IMG/VR virus record: IMGVR_UViG_3300034072_002225
Coordinates: 1 to 56,674 of that record
Length of the DNA: 56,674 nucleotides
Source: a virus
Strand: one strand, 5' to 3'
Every line of letters starts with the position of its first letter. Within the stretch, counting starts at the first letter, position 1. The translations under genes and the position numbers were made by a program. Below, in pieces: positions 48,880 through 55,153 of this stretch. The notes below the pieces were generated by a model, which was not told the DNA's origin, ran no database searches, and saw only the letters and a list, made by a program, of their open reading frames with translations.

Positions 48880-48916
48880 TTGGGACGCTTGGGCGCCAGT
48901 TGGGCGTTCAGTTGGG
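48880..48916. repeat. Arm-type integrase binding site candidates
   Basis: TTGGG occurs four times in the same direction at 48880, 48889, 48900 and 48912, at intervals of 9, 11 and 12 bp, each about one helical turn. They lie between the att core and the end of the integrase gene, where arm sites of tyrosine integrases are expected. The motif is short, so binding is unproved. Confidence 0.5.
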
Positions 48917-48920
48917 AAAA

Positions 48921-49976
48921 TCAGCCGCTTTCGAGCTTCCGAATGGTCGATTCTGCAAGCGCGGGATCGCGGCTGAGATAGTGTGAATCCAGGATCTGAT
49001 GGACATCGCGGAGCGAGTGGCCCGTGACCGTTCCGATCTCCGGCGGAGTCGCTCCCGCCAGCGCTAGCCGTGTGACTGCTGTACCCCGCAGATCGTGGAA
49101 GGTGACACCCTCCACCCCCGCCGCGACGCAGGCTTTTCGCCACGAAGCGCGGAAGCCGCTTTCCGTCCAGGGCGTGCCGCGTTCAGTGAGCAGGATGTGC
49201 TCGCCCGCAGCCGGCGCTCGCTCGTCGCGCAGCGCGTCCAGGCGAGCCTTCAGTGGCGCGCCCACGGGAATGATGACCCGCGTGCCGGCATGTCCACGCT
49301 TCCTCCGAACCGTCTTGCGCTGAACCAGCCGCAACGTGCGCCCGTCATAGGCGGCCCAGGTGAGTGCGAGCAGATCGCCCTGCCGCTGACCCGTCCACAG
49401 GGCCAGGGCGAGCGCAAGGTGCAGATGGGCAGGCGCCTTGGCATAGAAAGAGGCTTCGATCTCCGCGGACCAGATCCGCTCCGAGCGAAAGGCGCGATAG
49501 ACCCTGCCGCCGTTGCGACAGGGATTGGCGGTGATCAGGCCACGGTCCAGCGCCCAGGAAAGCACCCGCGCCAGCACCGAATAGCTGTAATCCGCCTGCC
49601 TGCGCGATCGAGTCGCCAGTTGATCGCGCCAGGCCATGAACTCTCCGCGCGTGCGCCGATCCTCCAGCGCCTCGTTGGGAAAATCGCCATAGGCGCGATC
49701 AATGATGCGCAGGTGCTTCGCGTAATCAGCCTGGGTGCGCGGCGCGAGATCGGTGAAGGCGGTGCTGTCCTGAAAGGCATCCAGCAGCGTCCGCAGGACC
49801 GGTGGCCCTTCCTGCCGTTCCTCATCATACGCGCGGTGGTAGCTCGCGATGAACTCACGGGATCCGGGCTCCCCTTCCAGTCGTGGGCCGCCCTTCCAGG
49901 CATAGTAATAGGTGACGATCTGGCCAGAGGAGAGCCGCTTGCGGATGCGGTTCACCCCCTTCAGCTTAACCCGCAT
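48921..49976 (-). CDS. Tyrosine recombinase (phage integrase)
   Basis: A 351-residue integrase. The N-terminal arm-binding/SAM-like part is about residues 1-160. The catalytic set is Arg198 (WTGQRQGDLLAL), His294-x2-Arg297 (FHDLRGTAVTRL), His320 (GHSLRDVHQI) and Tyr333 (DSHYLSRD). All key residues are intact. The ATG at 49976 lies 10 bases inside the end of the upstream gene. The gene ends about 90 bases from the att core. Confidence 0.93.
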   Translation of the reverse strand: MRVKLKGVNRIRKRLSSGQIVTYYYAWKGGPRLEGEPGSREFIASYHRAYDEERQEGPPVLRTLLDAFQDSTAFTDLAPRTQADYAKHLRIIDRAYGDFPNEALEDRRTRGEFMAWRDQLATRSRRQADYSYSVLARVLSWALDRGLITANPCRNGGRVYRAFRSERIWSAEIEASFYAKAPAHLHLALALALWTGQRQGDLLALTWAAYDGRTLRLVQRKTVRRKRGHAGTRVIIPVGAPLKARLDALRDERAPAAGEHILLTERGTPWTESGFRASWRKACVAAGVEGVTFHDLRGTAVTRLALAGATPPEIGTVTGHSLRDVHQILDSHYLSRDPALAESTIRKLESG

Positions 49977-50256
49977 TGCGGCCGGCCTTCCAGGCATCAA
50001 ACGGGCTGGCAGGAGCCGCCTCAGCGGCTGCCGTGGCATGGAACAGGATGATCCGGCCATCGGGATCAATCTCGGTTCGCGTGACCTGCAAACCGCCCTT
50101 GTGCGAGGCGCGGATGGCGCGAACGAGATCCGTTGGGCGGAATTTCGGGCGTGCGGACAAGCGAGGCTCCGTCGAAGGGGTGGGATCAGCATTTCGTCGC
50201 CCGGCTGCGGGAAGATGCGGGGCGGCGGAAAAAGGGCGGGCGGAGCTGGGCGTCAT
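49966..50256 (-). CDS. Small protein upstream of integrase, possible excisionase (96 aa)
   Basis: The N-terminal half is low-complexity. The C-terminal half is conserved-looking: FRPTDLVRAIRASHKGGLQV, then TRTEIDPDGRIILFHA, a helix plus beta-wing that could be a small DNA-binding unit. It overlaps the integrase start. Excisionase is suggested by place and size only. Its ATG overlaps the stop of the next small gene. Confidence 0.6.
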   Translation of the reverse strand: MTPSSARPFSAAPHLPAAGRRNADPTPSTEPRLSARPKFRPTDLVRAIRASHKGGLQVTRTEIDPDGRIILFHATAAAEAAPASPFDAWKAGRNAG

Positions 50257-50402
50257 CGTCGACGCTCGCCGAGGATCGCGCCCAGGCTGATCACGAAGAG
50301 CGCGAGCATCACGCCGATCGTCAGCATGCCAATGCCGGCGGCGCGGGCCTGGGTGCGGAGGCGCGGGAGCGCGGGCAGGGGTGGGCGGCGGCCGGCGCGC
50401 AT
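50253..50402 (-). CDS. 49-aa single-pass membrane protein
   Basis: A short basic, Pro-rich start (MRAGRRPPLPALPRLR) and one hydrophobic helix (MLTIGVMLALFVISLGAILG) ending in Arg residues. It fits exactly between the GapR-like stop and the next ATG (ATGA overlap), which is the evidence that it is translated. No known function. Confidence 0.6.
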   Translation of the reverse strand: MRAGRRPPLPALPRLRTQARAAGIGMLTIGVMLALFVISLGAILGERRR

Positions 50403-50404
50403 CC

Positions 50405-50641
50405 TCAGATCCCCAGCGCCTGCTTGTAGGTTTCCAGCAGCATCTCCGCCTCTTCGCGGTGGTGCTTCTCCAGCTTCCGCAGGCGCACGATGGTGCGCAT
50501 CGTCTTCGCGTCGAAGCCGGTGGATTTTGCCTCGGCGTAGACATCGCGAATATCGTCGGTGAGGCCCTTCTTCTCCTCTTCCAGGCGCTCGATGCGTTCG
50601 ATCAGCAGGCGCAGCTGCTCGGCAGAAATATTGTCGCTCAT
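50405..50641 (-). CDS. GapR / DUF2312 protein
   Basis: A textbook DUF2312 protein of 78 aa: [20 protein letters not shown], then [20 protein letters not shown], then a helix ending [10 protein letters not shown]. GapR in Caulobacter binds overtwisted DNA and aids gyrase. Phage copies of the family are common in alphaproteobacteria. It is the second DUF2312-like gene in the window. Coupled to the upstream HTH gene by ATGA. Confidence 0.88.
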   Translation of the reverse strand: MSDNISAEQLRLLIERIERLEEEKKGLTDDIRDVYAEAKSTGFDAKTMRTIVRLRKLEKHHREEAEMLLETYKQALGI

Positions 50642-50835
50642 GGGTGCTTTCCGGGTTGGCCGATCATCACCTGCAGGCCGGGGCCGTCGGTGATCGCATC
50701 GGCGAGGAACAGGAGGCCGGTGGAGACGGCCAGGCTGACCGGCGGCGTGGTGCCGATCCTGCCGGCCACGTCGTCGACAGTAAGCCCGGCCGCCTGGCGG
50801 CGCTGGCGGAGATAGGTGCCGGGAGTAGTGGCCAT
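50638..50835 (-). CDS. Small HTH protein (65 aa)
   Basis: The first half ([20 protein letters not shown]) is the start of an XRE-type helix-turn-helix; the second half departs from the family. It may be a small regulator. GAAAGGA is upstream. A gap of about 105 bases separates it from the next gene and contains only short GC-rich palindromes. Confidence 0.6.
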   Translation of the reverse strand: MATTPGTYLRQRRQAAGLTVDDVAGRIGTTPPVSLAVSTGLLFLADAITDGPGLQVMIGQPGKHP

Positions 50836-50940
50836 GGGGCGTCCTTTCCTTTTCGGGCAGCAGAAAGCCCTTCCCGGAAGCGGGGGCTCCGGGCTGGGCA
50901 GGTGGTGAGATGATCTGGGCCGGCGCGGCGCCGGCGGGGA

Positions 50941-51234
50941 TCAGCCGGTCACGAGATCGGCGGCGATCCTGTCGTCATTGGCCGGTGGCGGCGGGGCATC
51001 GTCGTTCGCAGGCTGGCGCCATTTGCCCATCGGCAGATGCACCGCCGAATTCGGCCGCATGCTGGGCACCACCATCCGCACCGCCACAAGCTGGGCGACG
51101 AAGATGCAGCCGCAATCATCATTCTTGCAGAGTAGGCGCAGCTCGCGGACGATGGGGGTGATCTGCTCGCTCGTTCGGCAGAACACGGCCGTGCCGCAAT
51201 GCGGGCACGCGAAAAGGCGTCGTTTGGTAGTCAT
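50941..51234 (-). CDS. Ogr/Delta-like zinc-finger protein
   Basis: A 97-residue protein with CPHC near the start and [10 protein letters not shown] about 25 residues later, giving the four-Cys finger of the Ogr/Delta family, followed by the [14 protein letters not shown] strand. In P2-like phages Ogr activates late promoters. The presence of such an activator suggests that the second element is, or derives from, a phage with late genes outside the window. ATG overlaps the upstream stop. Confidence 0.75.
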   Translation of the reverse strand: MTTKRRLFACPHCGTAVFCRTSEQITPIVRELRLLCKNDDCGCIFVAQLVAVRMVVPSMRPNSAVHLPMGKWRQPANDDAPPPPANDDRIAADLVTG

Positions 51235-51722
51235 AGGGAGTTCCCCGCGCTCTTCCGCGGCCCCGCGCCGCGGCGAATCATGGCGCGCAGCCGGCGCGCT
51301 ATCGTTTTGGTGGCCTGTTCCAGCTCGGCCGTTTCCGTCATCGCGCGCAGCACATGGGTGCGCGTGGCGGAGGGGCGTGCGGCAACCAGCGAATGTTCCA
51401 CCGCCTCGCCAAATTCCTTCGAAGCCCTGGCAAGCTCTTCGACCAGTGCCTTTCGGCATGGCTCCACTGCAATGGCGCTGCATTCCATGGCGGCCTGGTA
51501 GATTGCGAGCAGCGGGAGGCCATCGCCGCCCGCGTCCGCGAAGGCGAGATCAAGCGCGAGGGCCTGGGCCAGCGTGGGCGTGGTCGCCATATCGGGATCG
51601 GACCATTTGTAGATGGTGCGTTCGCCCACGCCCGCGGCACGCGCGGCGGCGGGCACGCCCAGATAATCGGCGATCTGGGTGACAGCGGCGGACCAGGTGC
51701 CTGGGATACGCGCTTTCGTCAT
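51231..51722 (-). CDS. Phage regulatory protein, HTH type (163 aa)
   Basis: The N-terminal part (AAVTQIADYLGVPAAARAAG, then VGERTIYKWSDPD) contains a recognisable helix-turn-helix. A longer helical part follows (RKALVEELARASKEFGEAVE) that could oligomerise. This resembles CII-like regulators. It is coupled by ATGA to the Cro-like gene upstream. Confidence 0.7.
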   Translation of the reverse strand: MTKARIPGTWSAAVTQIADYLGVPAAARAAGVGERTIYKWSDPDMATTPTLAQALALDLAFADAGGDGLPLLAIYQAAMECSAIAVEPCRKALVEELARASKEFGEAVEHSLVAARPSATRTHVLRAMTETAELEQATKTIARRLRAMIRRGAGPRKSAGNSL

Positions 51723-52114
51723 GCGTGTGGCCGCCGATCGAACGAGGACTGCCCATCGGTAAGGTTGAGGCTCCGGTCGGCCGAAGCCGCCGGAGCCTCC
51801 GCCGCAGTGCGACCCGCGGGGGTATCGGAGAAGTTGTAGGCGTTCGAAGCAGTCGCCTTATCGTACGCGACTGTGCTGGGGCCGGGCTCTAGGTATTCGG
51901 CGGCAGGATAGAGATCGGGACGAAGGAGTGAGCGCGGGACGCCGGTGGTTTGTTCTACATGGAGTACATGCTCTGCGGGAAGCGGGCGGTCATGCTTGAG
52001 CCAGTGGTTCACCGTCGATTGCCTACGACCGATCAGTCTGCCGAATGCAGACTGCGAGCCCGCTGCGCGAACAGCGAGGGCAAGTGCACTGCTAAGCATC
52101 GTTTCCATACCCAT
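51719..52114 (-). CDS. Cro/YdaS-like HTH protein
   Basis: From the ATG at 52114 the protein has 131 residues. The HTH (AVRAAGSQSAFGRLIGRRQS, then TVNHWLKHDRPLPAEHVLHV) follows the Cro/YdaS-like pattern with EQTTGVPRSLLRPDLYP. The C-terminal half is disordered. It is divergent from the XRE repressor and shares its operators. An ATG at 52108 is an alternative start. Confidence 0.75.
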   Translation of the reverse strand: MGMETMLSSALALAVRAAGSQSAFGRLIGRRQSTVNHWLKHDRPLPAEHVLHVEQTTGVPRSLLRPDLYPAAEYLEPGPSTVAYDKATASNAYNFSDTPAGRTAAEAPAASADRSLNLTDGQSSFDRRPHA

Positions 52115-52122
52115 GGGGCCAC

Positions 52123-52188
52123 CTAACGGAATTCCGGTAGCTTTGTCAACCGGAAGGCAGTTGTGGAGGTCTAACGGCGATCCGTTAG
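52123..52188. promoter_or_regulatory. Operators of the second element
   Basis: Two 18-bp palindromes lie between the divergent regulators: CTAACGG-AATT-CCGGTAG (52123-52140, one mismatch) and CTAACGG-CGAT-CCGTTAG (52171-52188, perfect arms). The consensus CTAACGG-N4-CCGTTAG differs completely from that of the first prophage, so the two repressors should not cross-regulate. The second site is 10 bases before the repressor ATG. Confidence 0.7.
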
Positions 52189-52198
52189 GGTTCATTGC

Positions 52199-52606
52199 AT
52201 GTCGCTAGGACAACGAATTGATGAGCGCCTGAAGGCAATCGGCATCTCTCAATCCGAGCTGGCTCGTCGGGTGGGGGTCAGGCAGAGCACCATCAACGGG
52301 CTTATCCGCGGCGAGTCTCGCGGTTCAAAGCATCTTCACTCGATCGCGAGAACTCTGCGCACTTCGCCTGGATTTCTCCTAGGTGAAACCAACGATCCTG
52401 CGCCGGAGGCCCCAATCATCGAGCCGGAGCGCCCGGTTCAGTTCGTCACCTTGCAGGTTGCGCTTCCTAGTGAGGACGCGCTTGCCGCGATGTTCCGTGC
52501 CATGCTGCGGATTCTGCCGGAGAACGCGACGGAGGACGAGCGCGCTCAAATTCTCGCTCGGCGTTTGCCAGCTGCTCTTTCGCAGCTTCGAGATCTCGCG
52601 CCGTAA
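52199..52606 (+). CDS. XRE-family repressor without protease domain
   Basis: A 135-residue protein. The HTH is at residues 5-60 (RIDERLKAIGISQSELARRV, RQSTINGLIRGESRG). The C-terminal half is helical and may dimerise. There is no Ala-Gly cleavage site or Ser/Lys pair, so DNA damage would not inactivate it by self-cleavage. The ATG follows an operator by 10 bases and lacks a ribosome site. Confidence 0.8.
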   Translation: MSLGQRIDERLKAIGISQSELARRVGVRQSTINGLIRGESRGSKHLHSIARTLRTSPGFLLGETNDPAPEAPIIEPERPVQFVTLQVALPSEDALAAMFRAMLRILPENATEDERAQILARRLPAALSQLRDLAP

Positions 52607-52757
52607 CCCGGTGCGGGTGCAGCGCCCGATCGCGGTGCAACTGCTCCAGCTCCCGCCACAGATCATCGCGCAGTGCCGCGAACACCGCGCACGAGACTTC
52701 GCACGCTGCGCACCCGTGCCCGCATCCCGGCGATAAGCGCAGCACCGCCTTACACAT
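52467..52757 (-). CDS. Possible Cys-rich protein antisense to the repressor end (96 aa)
   Basis: From the ATG at 52757, with AGGGG upstream, the first 50 codons look protein-like: a Cys cluster (CGHGCAACEVSCAVF) and a helix (LRDDLWRELEQLHRDR). The last 45 codons are antisense to the repressor gene. It may be a real converging gene with a long overlap or a shorter gene read through. Confidence 0.4.
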   Translation of the reverse strand: MCKAVLRLSPGCGHGCAACEVSCAVFAALRDDLWRELEQLHRDRALHPHRVTARDLEAAKEQLANAEREFERARPPSRSPAESAAWHGTSRQARPH

Positions 52758-53083
52758 CAAAACGCGCCCCTTAGCTTCAATGTTCTATATATGTTCTAAT
52801 ATTGGGCCGGTGATGCTGTAGGAAAGAGAATAAAATACCTATAAATCAATACCTTGCGTGTAATCGTTCAGGTTTTCCGTGCGTGCTTCCGCCTGCCGCG
52901 CCGGAAAAGTCCCCCAATCGGGTCAACGAACATTTTTGAAGTTGAGTTCGTTTCGGTTGTGGTTGATGTAATATTAACCATAATAATAAAATCGTTCTGT
53001 GCAAACGTATTGAGCATCTTTCTCTATCGAATGATGCTGTGCACATCATCCAAATCGGACCGAAGGCACCACCGGGGGTAAAA
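52758..53083. other. AT-rich intergenic region
   Basis: About 325 bases, visibly more AT-rich than the phage DNA to the left. It holds the near-repeat ATGTTCTAT/ATGTTCTAA around 52780-52800, several T-A steps suitable for promoters, and the inverted repeat ATGATG-N7-CATCAT (53031-53049) just before the LuxR-type gene. No gene was found. It may mark the end of clearly phage-derived DNA. Confidence 0.5.
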
Positions 53084-53518
53084 GTGTCTCAAAGCCGACT
53101 CAGTCAAAGCCAGGAACAATGCCTGGAGCTTGTGGCGCAGGGCATGAGTTCAAAGGAAATAGCGCACCGGCTAGGGCTGTCGCCGCGATCGGTCGACACC
53201 TATCTGGTCAACGCCACGGGCGCGCTGAAAGCCTCCAATCGGCGTGAGGCAGCCCGTATTTTCATGGCGAACAGGGTATCGCAAAAATTACCATCGCAAT
53301 CGGCGCCCCTTGTCGAACCGCCGAAATCTGATGAAGTCCACCGCAGGACGGGACTGGCGCTGCTGAAGCACGCACTGTTCCCGATCCCACTTGGGGGAAC
53401 GGTTCACGAGCTGACCGCAGCGGAGAAGCTGCTCTATTCTGCCAGGATAGGTCTTTCCGGCGTGATAGTGCTGCTGACCATTGCAACTACGTTCATGGGG
53501 CTCCTGGCCGTCTTCTGA
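53084..53518 (+). CDS. LuxR-type HTH protein with C-terminal membrane helix
   Basis: A 144-residue protein. A GerE/LuxR HTH is at the N-terminus (RLSQSQEQCLELVAQGMSSK, EIAHRLGLSPRSVDTYLVNA). A polar linker follows, and one transmembrane segment near the C-terminus (IGLSGVIVLLTIATTFMGLL). There is no receiver or autoinducer domain, so it is a membrane-anchored regulator. GTG at 53084 with GGGGG upstream is preferred; a GTG at 53039 is possible. Confidence 0.75.
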   Translation: MSQSRLSQSQEQCLELVAQGMSSKEIAHRLGLSPRSVDTYLVNATGALKASNRREAARIFMANRVSQKLPSQSAPLVEPPKSDEVHRRTGLALLKHALFPIPLGGTVHELTAAEKLLYSARIGLSGVIVLLTIATTFMGLLAVF

Positions 53519-53582
53519 AGTCGATCGAGTGGAAGGAAAGCCGTGCAGCCATGGTGGTTGCGCGAACAGGGGAGCTTTGACG

Positions 53583-53954
53583 ATGAAGAACATCAACGCA
53601 GGTTCGGCCATGGTGATCGCGGATGACGTCCGTTCCACCCTGGCTTCGGTAGACAGTGCTCTGACGAGCGGCGCGCGTTTGCTGGGCGTGATGGTGGAAA
53701 CGGCGCACGCGTCGCGTATAACCGCGACGGAAAGCCAGCGTGTGTTGGAAAACGTCCTCGCCGGCCTTTCCAACGTGCTGAGGGGGCGCAGTGACATGGT
53801 GGAGGCTGTGAAGCGGATGACGGTGATCAAGAAGAACAGCAATCTGGAGACGGTGGACGTCGGCTGTGACAATCCGCTGCCCTCCAAGTCGAGCTTCTTC
53901 ACCAGCGCGCACGCCGCCGGCGAGCCCGTGCACGCGCAGGCCGGCGGAGCGTAG
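53583..53954 (+). CDS. Small helical protein in the LuxR cassette (123 aa)
   Basis: A soluble helical protein (AMVIADDVRSTLASVDSALT, RVLENVLAGLSNVLRGRSDM) with a Ser/Ala-rich tail. GGGAG lies upstream of the ATG at 53583. No family recognised. It lies in one direction with the LuxR-type, membrane and MarR-like genes. Confidence 0.65.
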   Translation: MKNINAGSAMVIADDVRSTLASVDSALTSGARLLGVMVETAHASRITATESQRVLENVLAGLSNVLRGRSDMVEAVKRMTVIKKNSNLETVDVGCDNPLPSKSSFFTSAHAAGEPVHAQAGGA

Positions 53955-54011
53955 GGGCCTGGCCTGCATCTCGCATCGCCTGGCGTTGCCGCCTGGGGAG
54001 AAAGCCAGGGG

Positions 54012-54503
54012 ATGCTGATCGTGTACATGTTCATTGCGCTGGCGGCCTTGTGTTGCGCCATCGCAGCGGTGAACGGGGGATGGGAAGGGCGGTGGGCCGG
54101 GGGACTCACCATGTTGACCATTCTTGCCGGGCGCGCGGCAGGCTCCATCGATCTGGAGCTGGCCACGTCGCCTGCCTTCAAGATCTGGCTCGACGGTGCG
54201 TTGCTGGTGGCGCTGATTGCCATCTGTATCCGTAGCCGGCGCTGGTGGCCGATCTGGCTGGTGGGCCTTCAGGGCAATGCGGTGCTTGCCCATGTCGCCG
54301 GCATCATGATCCCAACATACACCCCTTCGATCTATCGGGGGCTGGAGAGCTTTTGGGGCATCCCGTTGATGCTGGTGCTGGCGATCGGCCCATTGCTGGA
54401 CCGCGCGATGAACTTGGTTTCGGCCCAGGCGACCATGGGGGTGGGGGATCGAGATGAACGAGCTTCAGCGCATTGGCGCTCTGGCGAGGATGCTGGCGGA
54501 TGA
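54012..54503 (+). CDS. Multi-pass membrane protein in the LuxR cassette
   Basis: Four hydrophobic segments are visible (VYMFIALAALCCAIAAVNG, LTMLTILAGRAAG, LDGALLVALIAICI, IPLMLVLAIGPLLDRAMNL) within 163 residues. The last 25 residues overlap the next gene in another frame and are probably a passive tail. No family recognised. Confidence 0.68.
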   Translation: MLIVYMFIALAALCCAIAAVNGGWEGRWAGGLTMLTILAGRAAGSIDLELATSPAFKIWLDGALLVALIAICIRSRRWWPIWLVGLQGNAVLAHVAGIMIPTYTPSIYRGLESFWGIPLMLVLAIGPLLDRAMNLVSAQATMGVGDRDERASAHWRSGEDAGG

Positions 54504-54978
54504 ACTCCAGCGGGTGGGTGGTGCACACATAGGGGCATTGCCGGCGCAGGCGTTCGATCAGGATCTGCTGCCTGCCGGAACGCGCGCCGCGACGAGGCAG
54601 GAGCTGGCGGCAGCGGCGCGACGCTATTCGAAGCTACGACGGCGGCGAGAGCAGTATTTCCAGTCGGACATCTTTGCGGATCCCGCCTGGGACATCATGA
54701 TCGACCTGTTCGCCGCGGGGGTGGAGGGGCGGCAAGTCTCGATCAGCAGCGCCTGCATCGCGGCGGCTGTGCCACCCACCACGGCGTTACGCTGGCTTTC
54801 CCAGCTAGAGCGCGAACGGATGATCGAGCGCGTCTCCGACGCGAAGGATCGCCGCCGAACCTTTGTGCGACTGACGAAAGCTGCGGAGCAGGGCGTGGCG
54901 GGCTGGCTCGCCCTGATGCTGGAGACGTGGGAGGCGATTTTTCGGCTGGAGCATGTGCCTGTGTCGCGGGCTTCGTAA
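54454..54978 (+). CDS. MarR-like winged-helix regulator
   Basis: A 174-residue protein. The N-terminal half has a helical arm (RQELAAAARRYSKLRRRREQ, YFQSDIFADPAWDIMIDLFA). The winged helix is typical (VSISSACIAAAVPPTTALRW, LSQLERERMIERVSDAKDRR). Proteins of this type are common in sphingomonads. It overlaps the membrane protein gene by 50 bases, so the two are probably co-translated. Confidence 0.78.
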   Translation: MNELQRIGALARMLADELQRVGGAHIGALPAQAFDQDLLPAGTRAATRQELAAAARRYSKLRRRREQYFQSDIFADPAWDIMIDLFAAGVEGRQVSISSACIAAAVPPTTALRWLSQLERERMIERVSDAKDRRRTFVRLTKAAEQGVAGWLALMLETWEAIFRLEHVPVSRAS

Positions 54979-55153
54979 ACCAATCTCACACATCAAGTGG
55001 AAACCCGAAAAGTTCAATACCTGCCGTTCTTTATGGGCGGTCTTTCGGCTGAACGAGAGGGGGAATCAGATTTGGTGATGTGCAGATTTTTGCTTCAGCA
55101 GGTCAGTGTGATCCCGCTTCTGAGGGCGGCAATTATTGATTGTGGGGCGCTCG

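Larger units (their letters stand above)
48814..52606. mobile_element. Left part of a second integrated phage-like element
   Basis: Starting at the shared att core there are arm-type repeats, a tyrosine integrase, a leftward early operon and a divergent repressor with operators. This is a temperate phage control region. The right end is not recognisable: no third copy of the att core was seen up to 56674. Phage structural genes may lie beyond the window, or the element may be a remnant. The right coordinate given is the last clearly phage-like gene. Confidence 0.7.
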
